Source of the DNA: Chryseobacterium defluvii
GTDB taxonomy: Bacteria; Bacteroidota; Bacteroidia; Flavobacteriales; Weeksellaceae
DNA length: 64,000 bases
Reading direction: 5' to 3'
NCBI RefSeq assembly: GCF_003634775.1
Contig: NZ_RBXB01000003.1
Coordinates: 124,001 to 188,000 of the forward strand
The position numbers and the translations under genes were made by a program. Under the pieces are notes generated by a model, which saw nothing but the letters and a program-made list of their open reading frames with translations, was not told the origin of the DNA and did not search any database. This document shows, piece after piece, positions 46,956 through 56,584 of the stretch (the stretch's first letter is position 1; every line of letters starts with the position of its first letter).

Positions 46956-48017
46956 TTATAAATCTGAACTCTGAAGCCCCGCCCCAGAAACGGTTAGCGA
47001 TTGCTTATACAAAAGCGGCGTGGTATTTTTTATTTTCTTAAACGTTGAAAAAAAAGTAGATTTTGAATTGAAACCAACTTCATAGCCAATCTCTTCAATC
47101 TTTAAATAAGAATCATTTTCAATCAGTTCACAAGCTTCATGGATCCTGAATTCATTGATATAAGTAGAAAAGCTCTTGCCTAAATTATCATTCAATAATT
47201 GTGAAAGCTGGTGTGTTGACATATTCATTTTGGAGGCCAGATCAATCAATTTTAAATTCGGGTTTTTGTAGAGTTCTTCATGATGCATGAGCCTTTCCAA
47301 TTTTGAAACAAAACCATCTGCCTTTTCACCGGAAATTTTTTTATTGGAATATTTATTAACGTCTTTAGAAATTGACGGTTGGGATTTTTTATTAAACAAA
47401 ATTAAAAAATTAGCATACAGCACAAATGAAAAAACAAGGCTTCCACCTGCACAATATACCTGAACCCAACCTGTAGAGATGAGCTGATAGGCCAGGAAAA
47501 TGATCACATTGCTGAGTAAAACGGGAAGAATAAACTTATTCGGATTCTTTGATTGCTTTTTGGAAAGAATATAATATTGGTACACTGAAACCAAAACAAA
47601 ACCGGACCAGACCGTGTAAACAAACGTTGCAAAATATCTGTCCCATGTCACAGGAAAAAACAGGTATAAAATTCCGACAACGGTCAAAATACTGGTTAAG
47701 ATTCCAAAAGATTTCCGGCATTTTTTTAAAATAAATTCTTCCTGTAAAAAAGATGCCCGAACATAGTAAAATAAAGCCGGCCCCGTAAAAAATAATGCTG
47801 CCAGACCAAAATACGGAATCACTCTCGGCCAATAAGGGTAAAAGTAAATACAAACAGAAATCCCGACTCTGATACTTAAGGTTAATAAAATTAAGCCTAA
47901 AAAGAAATCCGGGATATTCTTCAGCTTTTTAATAAACAACAAATAAATCCCAAGCAAAAGCCCGTTAAAAGCTCCTACCGCACTGAAGAAAAATAACATT
48001 TGTTGTCCGAAACTCAT
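46956..48017 (-). CDS. Membrane-anchored AraC family transcriptional regulator
   Basis: A 353-residue protein with about seven hydrophobic segments in the first 215 residues, then a cytoplasmic AraC-type double helix-turn-helix at about 245-345 (DLASKMNMSTHQLSQLLN and IEEIGYEVGFNSKSTFFSTFKK). Regulators of this layout sense something at or in the membrane and act on DNA. It precedes an outer membrane receptor gene, its likely target (inference). An inverted repeat (48019-48027 with 48064-48072) lies directly before its start. Confidence 0.88.
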   Translation of the reverse strand: MSFGQQMLFFFSAVGAFNGLLLGIYLLFIKKLKNIPDFFLGLILLTLSIRVGISVCIYFYPYWPRVIPYFGLAALFFTGPALFYYVRASFLQEEFILKKCRKSFGILTSILTVVGILYLFFPVTWDRYFATFVYTVWSGFVLVSVYQYYILSKKQSKNPNKFILPVLLSNVIIFLAYQLISTGWVQVYCAGGSLVFSFVLYANFLILFNKKSQPSISKDVNKYSNKKISGEKADGFVSKLERLMHHEELYKNPNLKLIDLASKMNMSTHQLSQLLNDNLGKSFSTYINEFRIHEACELIENDSYLKIEEIGYEVGFNSKSTFFSTFKKIKNTTPLLYKQSLTVSGAGLQSSDL

Positions 48018-48018
48018 T

Positions 48019-48072
48019 ATTGTCTGATTTGCAGAGTAAAATTAACGAAAAATATATTCGGTTTCAGACAAT
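48019..48072. promoter_or_regulatory. Inverted repeat upstream of the AraC-type regulator
   Basis: ATTGTCTGA at 48019-48027 is the exact reverse complement of TCAGACAAT at 48064-48072. One arm begins 1 nt from the start codon. It could be an operator or, in mRNA, a hairpin that hides the start. Confidence 0.45.
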
Positions 48073-48086
48073 CATATAAATAATAT

Positions 48087-48464
48087 TTAAGAACATTCAT
48101 TAATCAGGATTTCTTTTCCTTCAGCATATTCCTTACCCCATTCACAAAGATCCTTTAAGATGGGTATTATATCTTTTCCTTTATTGGTAAGTATATATTC
48201 TATTCCCATCGGAACAGTATCCGGTAATTCTCTTTTCACAATAAGTCGGTGAGTTTCCAACTCTTTCAATTGCCTTCCCAAGACCTGTTCTGAAATATTC
48301 GGAAGCTCTTTTTTTATTAAATGAAACCTGTTATTCCCTTCAGAAATAGAATAAATAATCTGCGATTTCCATCGTCCGCTGATCATGCTGATCGCAGAAT
48401 TAAGCTCACAGATTCCAAATAAAAACTGCTCATTCAATGCATTTGTGGAATTATTTTTTCTCAT
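48087..48464 (-). CDS. HxlR-type winged-helix transcriptional regulator
   Basis: A 125-residue single-domain regulator. CELNSAISMISGRWKSQIIYSI and the helix-turn-helix around ISEQVLGRQLKELE are HxlR hallmarks. A cysteine sits in the usual N-terminal position of redox-sensing members (FGICELN), which hints at thiol or aldehyde sensing but is not proof. It is divergent from a secreted esterase gene 88 bp away, a likely target. Confidence 0.9.
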   Translation of the reverse strand: MRKNNSTNALNEQFLFGICELNSAISMISGRWKSQIIYSISEGNNRFHLIKKELPNISEQVLGRQLKELETHRLIVKRELPDTVPMGIEYILTNKGKDIIPILKDLCEWGKEYAEGKEILINECS

Positions 48465-48552
48465 AATCTTAAGGACCTTTATAGCTCACAATTTTGTTCG
48501 TTATTGTAAGTCACCAATTGCATGCTGAAATTTACACTAAAATTACAAAAAT

Positions 48553-49368
48553 ATGATCACTAGAAATATTTCAATGATTATCAGCATTATAGCATCCTTT
48601 GTATTAAATGCACAAACAAAATGGATCTTAAAGTCCGAATTTTTATCAAAACCGGATACCGTCCTGGTGTTCCAGCCCAAAACGTATGATGCGGCTAAGG
48701 AGTATCCTTTAGTTTATTTGCTTCACGGCTATAGTGAAAATTACAGGCAATGGTCTCAAACAACGGATCTGCAAAAGCTGTCTGATCAATACAACATGAT
48801 CATCGTTTGTCCTGATGGCTTTGTATCATGGTATATTAATAGCCCTTATAATAGAGGGTCCAGAATGGAAGATTTCTTTTTTAAAGAGCTGGTTCCAAAG
48901 GTTCATAACACCTTTACCATTGACAAAAAGAATATTTTCATCAGCGGATTAAGTATGGGCGGATACGGTTCATTAAGGTATTTTTTGCTCCATCAGGATT
49001 ATTTTAATACCGCAGCCAGTACAAGTGGTGCGCTTTCCGTGGACTTTAGCATATTCAGAAATGCAAGCTTCTCTTTTTTTAAAAATACAAGGATTATTGA
49101 TGATTTATTGCCTTTATTAGGTCCTAAAGAGCAATGGAGGCAATACAGTATCTCGACTCTTTTAAAATCCTATAATAAAGGAAAGCCCTTTTTGCTGGAC
49201 TGTGGAACAGAAGATATTCTTTACCCTTCAACGGCTCAAATAAAAACCCTTGCAGATAAGATGAAAATTCCGGTTACTTTTATTACCCAGCCCGGGAACC
49301 ATAATACAGAATACTGGCATGGATCAATTGAACAGCACTTTATATTCTTTCAACAACATAAAAAGTAA
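48553..49368 (+). CDS. Secreted esterase of the S-formylglutathione-hydrolase/antigen-85 type
   Basis: A 271-residue exported alpha/beta hydrolase with a signal peptide of about 20 residues (SFVLNAQ). VYLLHGYSENYRQW is the oxyanion loop, FISGLSMGGYGSLRY has the nucleophilic serine, and PGNHNTEYWH holds the catalytic histidine. It resembles putative esterases such as feruloyl or acetylxylan esterases. Substrate unknown. The divergent HxlR regulator may control it. Confidence 0.87.
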   Translation: MITRNISMIISIIASFVLNAQTKWILKSEFLSKPDTVLVFQPKTYDAAKEYPLVYLLHGYSENYRQWSQTTDLQKLSDQYNMIIVCPDGFVSWYINSPYNRGSRMEDFFFKELVPKVHNTFTIDKKNIFISGLSMGGYGSLRYFLLHQDYFNTAASTSGALSVDFSIFRNASFSFFKNTRIIDDLLPLLGPKEQWRQYSISTLLKSYNKGKPFLLDCGTEDILYPSTAQIKTLADKMKIPVTFITQPGNHNTEYWHGSIEQHFIFFQQHKK

Positions 49369-49391
49369 TAATTTTACATTATAGTAAATCT

Positions 49392-49399
49392 TATATTTG
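49392..49399 (+). promoter_or_regulatory. Candidate -7 promoter element for the DUF1801 gene
   Basis: TATATTTG matches TAnnTTTG exactly, 17 nt before the ATG at 49417. The -33 region has only TTTT. Confidence 0.45.
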
Positions 49400-49416
49400 G
49401 GCTTAAAGAGAATATA

Positions 49417-49851
49417 ATGAAAATTCCCACAAAAAATCAGGAGGTTACTCAGTTTTTAGATGAACTGAATCACCCTTTAAGAAGTGAAATTGAATTATTA
49501 AGATCTGTTATTTTAGAATCTGCGGAAGATCTGGAAGAAAATATAAAATGGAACGGCCCCAATTATAGTTTTCAAGGTGAAGACGGGATCACCATGAAAA
49601 TACAACCTCCAAAACAAATTCAACTGATATTCCATCGTGGCGCGAAAAAACTTGAGCAGCCTGGAAAACATTTGATCGATGATAACTCAGGGCTTTTAAC
49701 ATGGAAAGAAAATGACAGAACTTTTACCAGTTTCAAAAATATTGCAGAAATTAAAGATTCTACATCTGATCTCAATATTATTATCCAAAAATGGATTCAG
49801 CTACAAAATAAAAAAATCCCAAAGCAAGCTTTGGGATTTTTTTATTATTGA
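49417..49851 (+). CDS. DUF1801 domain protein
   Basis: A 144-residue protein. The pattern LDELNHPLRSEIELLRSVIL, followed by ENIKWNGPNYSFQG and IQLIFHRGAKKL, fits the YdhG/DUF1801 fold. Function is unknown; it is likely cytosolic. The last dozen codons lie inside the terminator hairpin (49810-49843), so the C-terminal KIPKQALGFFYY is made from terminator sequence, suggesting that the original stop was lost. Confidence 0.85.
   Translation: MKIPTKNQEVTQFLDELNHPLRSEIELLRSVILESAEDLEENIKWNGPNYSFQGEDGITMKIQPPKQIQLIFHRGAKKLEQPGKHLIDDNSGLLTWKENDRTFTSFKNIAEIKDSTSDLNIIIQKWIQLQNKKIPKQALGFFYY
49810..49843. terminator. Bidirectional terminator inside the DUF1801 3' end
   Basis: AAAAAAATCCCAAAG pairs with CTTTGGGATTTTTTT around a GCAAGC centre. 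It lies between convergent DUF1801 and gltA genes but precedes the DUF1801 stop codon. Confidence 0.85.
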
Positions 49852-49860
49852 AGGCACAGA

Positions 49861-51147
49861 TTATCTGTTGGCCATATCGATATAATCTCTTTGTTGAGCT
49901 CCTTGGTAAACCTGTCTTGGTCTTCCGATCGGGTCTCCTTTCAATCTCATTTCTTTCCATTGAGAAATCCATCCCGGAAGTCTTCCTAATGCGAACATTA
50001 CGGTAAACATTTCAGTTGGAATTCCTAATGCTCTGTAGATAATTCCTGAATAGAAGTCTACGTTCGGATATAGTTTTCTTTCAACGAAGTACTCATCTTC
50101 AAGTGCTACTCTTTCCAATTGCATTGCAATGTCAAGGGCTTTATCCTGAATACCTAAAGCGTTAAGAATATCATCCGCAGCTTTCTTAATGATCTTCGCT
50201 CTTGGATCAAAGTTTTTGTATACTCTGTGTCCGAAGCCCATTAGACGGAAGTTATCGTTTTTATCTTTAGCTTTAGCAACATATTTAGAAACGTCTCCAC
50301 CATCTTTTTCGATCAACTCAAGCATTTCGATTACTGCCTGGTTTGCACCTCCGTGAAGTGGGCCCCAAAGAGCAGAAACCCCTGCAGAAATAGAAGCGAA
50401 AAGTCCTGTATGAGCAGAACCTACCATTCTTACCGTAGAAGTTGAACAGTTTTGCTCGTGATCAGCATGAAGGATTAATAATTTATCTAATGCATCTACA
50501 ACTACCGGATCGATTTCGAATTCTGCGTTCGGTAATCTGAATGTCATTTTGTAGAAGTTCTCTACATAGTTCAGGCTGTTATCTCCATGGTTAAGAGGCA
50601 ATCCCTGAGTTTTTCTGTAAGTCCATGCGCAAAGGTGAGAGAATTTAGCAATCATTAATTCTGCAGCATGGTCCATTTCTTCTTTTGAGCTTACATCAAC
50701 AGCTTTAGGATTGAAAGCAGTTAAAGCGGAAGTTAAAGAAGATAAAACTCCCATAGGGTGAGCAGAACGAGGAAAAGCATCAATGATTTTTTTCATCTCC
50801 TCTGCGATGAAGTTATAATTTTTTATGTTGTTTTCGAAAGACGTGTACTGATTCTGAGTAGGTAATTCACCATGTAATAAAAGGTACATTACTTCTGTGA
50901 AGTTAGATTTTTCAGCAATCTGCTCGATTGGGTAACCTCTGTAGAATAATTCTCCTTTGTCTCCGTCTAAATAAGTGATTTCGCTAAGGGTAGCTCCGGT
51001 GTTTTTATAACCTAAATCCAGAGTGATTAAACCTGTCTGGTCTCTTAATTTTGAAATATCTATCCCCCTGTCTCCGATAGTACTATCCACGATTGGATAT
51101 TCATATGAATTACCATCGTAATTCAATATTACTTTGTTGTCTGACAT
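49861..51147 (-). CDS. gltA: Citrate synthase
   Basis: A 428-residue type II citrate synthase. The active-site pieces are LWGPLHGGANQAV (His), FGHRVYKNFDPRA (His) and the acidic residue in NVDFYSGI. It condenses acetyl-CoA and oxaloacetate at the start of the TCA cycle. It lies 82 bp after enolase on the same strand, an arrangement seen in Flavobacteriia, with a terminator between. Confidence 0.97.
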   Translation of the reverse strand: MSDNKVILNYDGNSYEYPIVDSTIGDRGIDISKLRDQTGLITLDLGYKNTGATLSEITYLDGDKGELFYRGYPIEQIAEKSNFTEVMYLLLHGELPTQNQYTSFENNIKNYNFIAEEMKKIIDAFPRSAHPMGVLSSLTSALTAFNPKAVDVSSKEEMDHAAELMIAKFSHLCAWTYRKTQGLPLNHGDNSLNYVENFYKMTFRLPNAEFEIDPVVVDALDKLLILHADHEQNCSTSTVRMVGSAHTGLFASISAGVSALWGPLHGGANQAVIEMLELIEKDGGDVSKYVAKAKDKNDNFRLMGFGHRVYKNFDPRAKIIKKAADDILNALGIQDKALDIAMQLERVALEDEYFVERKLYPNVDFYSGIIYRALGIPTEMFTVMFALGRLPGWISQWKEMRLKGDPIGRPRQVYQGAQQRDYIDMANR

Positions 51148-51186
51148 TATTTATTTTTTTTCTAAATATACTACTTATTACAAAAT

Positions 51187-51214
51187 ACGGCAAACAAAAA
51201 TAATCGCTTGCCGT
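51187..51214 (-). terminator. Terminator of the enolase gene
   Basis: On the minus strand ACGGCAA (51208-51214) pairs with TTGCCGT (51187-51193) followed by ATTTTG. The stem is short and the T run weak, so readthrough into gltA is possible. Confidence 0.55.
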
Positions 51215-51229
51215 TATTTATAAATTCAA

Positions 51230-52570
<1,341 letters not shown>

Positions 52571-52590
52571 TTAATAATTTACTTGAGTCA

Positions 52591-52598
52591 CAAATTTA
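52591..52598 (-). promoter_or_regulatory. Candidate -7 promoter element of eno
   Basis: TAAATTTG on the minus strand matches TAnnTTTG, about 70 nt before the enolase start. The -33 region reads TTTT, one base off the TTTG consensus, 20 nt upstream. Confidence 0.5.
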
Positions 52599-52722
52599 AT
52601 GAAAAAAGTAGACTGATGAAAACGTATACTTTAATATTTCGTAATAAAGAGGCAAAAAATCTACAAGTTTTTATTAATTTTAATCAAACAAATTTAAATT
52701 CAAATAATCCTCAAAAAAGTAT

Positions 52723-53157
52723 ATGAAAAAAGAACTTCTAATAGCGGTTTCCCTTATTTCTCTCTCCCTCATAAGCTGTGGGAAAAGTGAAAGCGGAAAC
52801 AAAGGCTCTATTAAGCTAGAGACATCGGAAACATCGGTGGTTGATAACAATGGTAAAATAGATACTCTGACTTCAGGTTCATCAACATCTATTGTTGACG
52901 GCAAGAAAACGGAAACAAAATCTTCTATTTATAAGGCCATCGACGGAACATTGGTAAAAGTGGTTTTCACGGAAGCTTCTCATGAAAGTACTCTGGCCAT
53001 TACCAGCAACAAGAAGACTTTCACTCTTCCTAAAATAAAGTCTGATGCTACAGAAACCATCTATCAAAAGGATAATATGAAAGCGACGATCAAAGGAGAC
53101 AGCCTGATTTTAGATCAGGATAACAACATTATTCAACTTGTGAAAACTAAAATATAA
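52723..53157 (+). CDS. Small lipoprotein of unknown function
   Basis: A 144-residue protein with a lipoprotein signal (AVSLISLSLISCGKSE, lipobox cysteine about residue 19), followed by a Ser/Thr/Lys-rich beta-type domain (TLVKVVFTEASHESTL, TFTLPKIKSDATETIY). No family recognised. The repeated TET/KTE pattern and lack of catalytic residues suggest a small binding or structural envelope protein. It converges with rplQ across a strong terminator and stands where some relatives have carA. Confidence 0.7.
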   Translation: MKKELLIAVSLISLSLISCGKSESGNKGSIKLETSETSVVDNNGKIDTLTSGSSTSIVDGKKTETKSSIYKAIDGTLVKVVFTEASHESTLAITSNKKTFTLPKIKSDATETIYQKDNMKATIKGDSLILDQDNNIIQLVKTKI

Positions 53158-53162
53158 AGCAT

Positions 53163-53196
53163 AAAAAAACCGTTCAGAAATCTGAACGGTTTTTTA
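53163..53196. terminator. Bidirectional terminator ending the ribosomal operon
   Basis: AAAAAACCGTTCAGA (53164-53178) pairs with TCTGAACGGTTTTTT (53181-53195), loop AA. It serves the lipoprotein gene and the rplQ end. Confidence 0.88.
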
Positions 53197-53212
53197 TATA
53201 TCTGAAAAAGTC

Positions 53213-53734
53213 TTATTCTTCAGTTTTCTCTTCAGTAGAATCAGCTGCTTCTGCCTTTGGCTCTTCAACTTTTTCTTCTACTTTTGGAGCTTCAGCAACT
53301 ACAGCAGCTTTAGCTGTTGTTGATCTTCTGCTTCTTCTTGTAGCTTTTTTCTCTTCAGCATTAGGATTGTAAAGCTCGTTGAAATCTACTAGCTCGATAA
53401 GAGCGGTATCAGCAGCATCACCTGGTCTGAAACCTGTTTTGATGATTCTTGTATAACCACCGTTTCTTTCAGCGATTTTAGGAGCTACTGTTCTGAACAA
53501 TTCAGCAACAGCTTCCTTATTTTGAAGATATGAAAAAACAACTCTTCTATTGTGTGTAGTATCTTCTTTTGCTTTTGTTAATAGAGGCTCAACATATACT
53601 CTTAAAGCTTTAGCTTTAGCTACAGTAGTGTTGATTCTTTTATGCTCAATTAGAGAACAAGCCATATTAGAAAGTAAAGCACTTCTGTGAGAAGCCGTTC
53701 TTCCTAAGTGATTGAATTTTTTACCGTGTCTCAT
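53213..53734 (-). CDS. rplQ: Large ribosomal subunit protein L17
   Basis: A 173-residue L17. The conserved N-terminal part ([18 protein letters not shown]) is followed, after about residue 120, by an extension rich in Ala, Lys and Glu ([19 protein letters not shown]) that is absent in E. coli L17. Such tails occur in Bacteroidetes. It is the last gene of the ribosomal run, 6 bp after rpoA. Confidence 0.97.
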   Translation of the reverse strand: MRHGKKFNHLGRTASHRSALLSNMACSLIEHKRINTTVAKAKALRVYVEPLLTKAKEDTTHNRRVVFSYLQNKEAVAELFRTVAPKIAERNGGYTRIIKTGFRPGDAADTALIELVDFNELYNPNAEEKKATRRSRRSTTAKAAVVAEAPKVEEKVEEPKAEAADSTEEKTEE

Positions 53735-53740
53735 TATTAA

Positions 53741-54736
53741 TTATTTATCAGCGTCTAACTTATATTTTGCAACGTCGAAACCGAAGTTAAGACCTTTTGA
53801 ATGCACTAATTCTTCTAGTTCTGTCAAAGATTTTTTACCAAAATTTCTGAATTTCATCAAATCAGACTTACTGTAAGAAACCAATTCTCCAAGAGTTTCT
53901 ACTTCAGCTGCTTTCAGACAGTTAAGGGCTCTTACGGAAAGATCCATATCTGCTAATTTAGACTTAAGTAATTGTCTTGTATGAAGAGTTTCCTCATCGT
54001 ATTGGATAGATGCTTTTACAGCTTCAGTTTCAAGAGTGATTCTCTCATCAGAGAACAACATGAAGTGATAAATTAATATCTTAGAAGCTTCTGTTAAAGC
54101 GTTTTGAGGACTGATGGAACCATCAGTTTCTATATCTAATACAAGTTTTTCGTAGTCTGTTTTTTGCTCTACACGATAATTTTCAATGCTGTATTGTACT
54201 TTCTTAATTGGCGTGAAGATAGAGTCGATTGCAATAGTACCTACAGGTGCATTGTTTGACTTATTTTGTTCTGATGGAACATACCCTCTGCCTTTTTCTA
54301 TATTGAAAGTAATTTCGAAAGTTACATCACTGTTTAGGTTGCAGATCACCAAATCCGGGTTCAACACCTCAAATCCGTTGATAGACTTCCCTAAATCTCC
54401 AGCAGTAATAACCGTCTGACCTGAAACCTTAGCAACTACCTGCTCATTAGCCTGGTTTTCTGCTACAGCTTTTAATCTTACCTGTTTAAGGTTAAGAATA
54501 ATTTCGGTAACGTCTTCGATTACTCCTGGAATAGTTGAAAATTCGTGCTCTACACCTTCTATTTTGATAGATGAAATAGCATAACCTTCCAGAGAAGAAA
54601 GCAACACTCTTCTCAAAGCATTACCGATTGTAAGCCCGAAACCTGGTTCTAGTGGTCTGAATTCAAATTGACCTCTAAATTCATCAGAGTTAAGTAAAAT
54701 TACTTTATCGGGTTTTATGAATTGTAAAATTGCCAT
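53741..54736 (-). CDS. rpoA: RNA polymerase alpha subunit
   Basis: A 331-residue alpha subunit with N-terminal dimerisation domain ([20 protein letters not shown]) and C-terminal DNA-binding domain ([33 protein letters not shown]). It sits between rpsD and rplQ as in most alpha operons. Confidence 0.98.
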   Translation of the reverse strand: MAILQFIKPDKVILLNSDEFRGQFEFRPLEPGFGLTIGNALRRVLLSSLEGYAISSIKIEGVEHEFSTIPGVIEDVTEIILNLKQVRLKAVAENQANEQVVAKVSGQTVITAGDLGKSINGFEVLNPDLVICNLNSDVTFEITFNIEKGRGYVPSEQNKSNNAPVGTIAIDSIFTPIKKVQYSIENYRVEQKTDYEKLVLDIETDGSISPQNALTEASKILIYHFMLFSDERITLETEAVKASIQYDEETLHTRQLLKSKLADMDLSVRALNCLKAAEVETLGELVSYSKSDLMKFRNFGKKSLTELEELVHSKGLNFGFDVAKYKLDADK

Positions 54737-54769
54737 ATTATTGGGTTGAGCAAAAATTTGATTAAAAAA

Positions 54770-55378
54770 TTATTTAGAGTAAAGTTCGACGATAAGCTGT
54801 TCCTTGATGTCTTCCGGAATTTGGATTCTTTCAGGAGCAGAAACGAAAGTACCTTCTTTCTTCTCATCGTTGAATTGTAACCACTCATAGTTTGCTTTAG
54901 AAGCCAATGCGTTGGTAACTACTTCAAGAGACTTAGACTTTTCTCTTACAGCGATTACGTCACCTGCTTTAAGCAAATAAGATGGAATATTTACTTTCTC
55001 TCCATTCACAGTAATGTGTCTGTGAGAAACCAATTGTCTTGCAGCAGATCTTGTTTTAGCAAAACCTAATCTGTACACTACGTTATCCAATCTAGATTCG
55101 CAAAGTTGTAATAGAACTTCACCTGTTACACCTTTACTTCTGTGTGCTTTATCGAATAAATTAGCAAATTGTCTTTCTAAAATACCATACGTATATTTAG
55201 CTTTTTGCTTTTCAGCCAACTGAACTGCATATTCAGATTTTTTAGCACCTCTTCTTTTATTAGGACCGTGTTGTCCTGGCGGTTGGTTTTTTCTTTTCTC
55301 GAAGTTTTTGTCATCTCCGTAGATTGCAGCACCAAACTTTCTAGCAATCTTAGTTTTAGGTCCAATATATCTTGCCAT
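54770..55378 (-). CDS. rpsD: Small ribosomal subunit protein S4
   Basis: A 202-residue S4. S4 RNA-binding domain [28 protein letters not shown] and the N-terminal [14 protein letters not shown] are clear. No zinc-binding cysteines are present at the N-terminus (C-minus form). In other bacteria S4 represses the alpha operon; no pseudoknot target was identified here. Confidence 0.98.
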   Translation of the reverse strand: MARYIGPKTKIARKFGAAIYGDDKNFEKRKNQPPGQHGPNKRRGAKKSEYAVQLAEKQKAKYTYGILERQFANLFDKAHRSKGVTGEVLLQLCESRLDNVVYRLGFAKTRSAARQLVSHRHITVNGEKVNIPSYLLKAGDVIAVREKSKSLEVVTNALASKANYEWLQFNDEKKEGTFVSAPERIQIPEDIKEQLIVELYSK

Positions 55379-55397
55379 AATGGGTAAATTCTAAAAA

Positions 55398-55787
55398 TTA
55401 AACTCTTCTTCTTTTTGGTGGTCTACATCCATTGTGTGGCATAGGAGTCACATCAATGATTTCACTAACTTCAATTCCTGAGTTGTGGATAGATCTGATC
55501 GCAGATTCTCTACCTGCACCAGGTCCTTTTACAAACACCTTTACTCTTCTTAACCCAGCTTCGTGAGCTACAGCAGAGCAATTTTCAGCTGCCATTTGAG
55601 CAGCAAATGGAGTATTCTTTTTAGAACCTCTGAAGCCCATTTTACCAGCAGAAGCCCAAGAGATAACCTCTCCGTTTTTATTTGTTAAAGAAATGATGAT
55701 GTTATTGAAAGAAGCCTGAATATGTGCTTCACCAATAGCTTCAACTTTTACTTTTCTTTTCTTAACTACTTTAGTTTGTTTTGCCAT
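55398..55787 (-). CDS. rpsK: Small ribosomal subunit protein S11
   Basis: A 129-residue S11 with [15 protein letters not shown], the [14 protein letters not shown] segment and the conserved end [18 protein letters not shown]. It binds the 30S platform. It lies 12 bp after rpsM. Confidence 0.98.
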   Translation of the reverse strand: MAKQTKVVKKRKVKVEAIGEAHIQASFNNIIISLTNKNGEVISWASAGKMGFRGSKKNTPFAAQMAAENCSAVAHEAGLRRVKVFVKGPGAGRESAIRSIHNSGIEVSEIIDVTPMPHNGCRPPKRRRV

Positions 55788-55799
55788 AATTCCTAACGA

Positions 55800-56177
55800 T
55801 TATTTACTAGCTTTTTTCTTGTTAGCAACAGTTTTTCTCTTTCCTTTACGGGTTCTAGAGTTGTTTTTCGTTCTCTGGCCTCTTAAAGGTAATCCTAGTC
55901 TGTGACGTATTCCTCGTTGGCATCCTATGTCCATCAATCTCTTGATGTTCAATTGCACTTCAGATCTTAATTCTCCTTCTACTTTAATGTTTTCAGAGAT
56001 GTATGTTCTGATGGCAGCCAATTCATCGTCATTCCATTCGTTGACTTTCTTATCTTCGCTGATACCGGCAGCTTTAAGGATTTCTGAAGAAGTACTTCTT
56101 CCGATTCCGTAGATGTAAGTTAAACCGATAACGCCTCTTTTGTTTTTTGGTAAATCAATACCTGCAATTCTCGCCAT
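55800..56177 (-). CDS. rpsM: Small ribosomal subunit protein S13
   Basis: A 125-residue S13: [25 protein letters not shown] at the start (in part), [18 protein letters not shown] near the end and a basic tail. It contacts the 50S at the subunit bridge. It follows rpmJ by 9 bp. Confidence 0.98.
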   Translation of the reverse strand: MARIAGIDLPKNKRGVIGLTYIYGIGRSTSSEILKAAGISEDKKVNEWNDDELAAIRTYISENIKVEGELRSEVQLNIKRLMDIGCQRGIRHRLGLPLRGQRTKNNSRTRKGKRKTVANKKKASK

Positions 56178-56186
56178 AATTTAATG

Positions 56187-56303
56187 TTAGCCTTGTCTTT
56201 GTTTAAATTTTGGGTTCTTTTTGTTGATTACAAATAGCACACCTTTTCTGCGTACAATCTTGCAATCAGCGCTTCTTTTCTTAATTGATGCTCTAACTTT
56301 CAT
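56187..56303 (-). CDS. rpmJ: Large ribosomal subunit protein L36
   Basis: A 38-residue protein starting [15 protein letters not shown] and ending FKQRQG. This is L36 of the cysteine-poor type: only one of the four zinc ligands of the classical form remains (Cys14), the pattern usual in Bacteroidetes. It lies between infA and rpsM. Confidence 0.95.
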   Translation of the reverse strand: MKVRASIKKRSADCKIVRRKGVLFVINKKNPKFKQRQG

Positions 56304-56325
56304 TTGAAAATATTTATTTTTTACT

Positions 56326-56361
56326 AATGCCAAATGGAAATCCGAAGATCCATTTGGCATT
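56326..56361 (-). repeat. Strong hairpin with UUCG loop between infA and rpmJ
   Basis: A perfect 13-bp stem (56326-56338 with 56349-56361) closes a 10-nt loop that on the minus strand reads ATCTTCGGAT minus flanks, i.e. a C(UUCG)G tetraloop with extra pairs. The 3' side is followed by AGTAAAAAAT, not a T run, so it is not a standard terminator. Possibly an mRNA regulatory or processing element. Confidence 0.7.
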
Positions 56362-56365
56362 TGTT

Positions 56366-56581
56366 TTAATATCTAAATGTAATCCTCCCTTTTGTTAAAT
56401 CGTAAGGAGACATTTCTAGTTTTACCTTATCACCAGGTAAAAGTTTAATATAATGCATTCTCATTTTACCGGAAATATGTGCAATAAGGATATGCCCATT
56501 TTCCAGTTCTACACGGAACATGGCGTTAGAAAGTGCTTCCACGATCACGCCATCTTGTTCAATATGTTTTTGTTTCGCCAT
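56366..56581 (-). CDS. infA: Translation initiation factor IF-1
   Basis: A 71-residue S1-fold protein: [19 protein letters not shown], the [17 protein letters not shown] core and the TKGRITFRY end are diagnostic. It lies 3 bp after secY in the same transcript; no map or adk gene is between them. Confidence 0.98.
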   Translation of the reverse strand: MAKQKHIEQDGVIVEALSNAMFRVELENGHILIAHISGKMRMHYIKLLPGDKVKLEMSPYDLTKGRITFRY

Positions 56582-56584
56582 AAA

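Noticed and set aside
47536..47853. A 105-codon frame overlapping the AraC-type regulator
   Set aside because: It overlaps the regulator's membrane segments on the same strand in another frame; hydrophobicity is a by-product.
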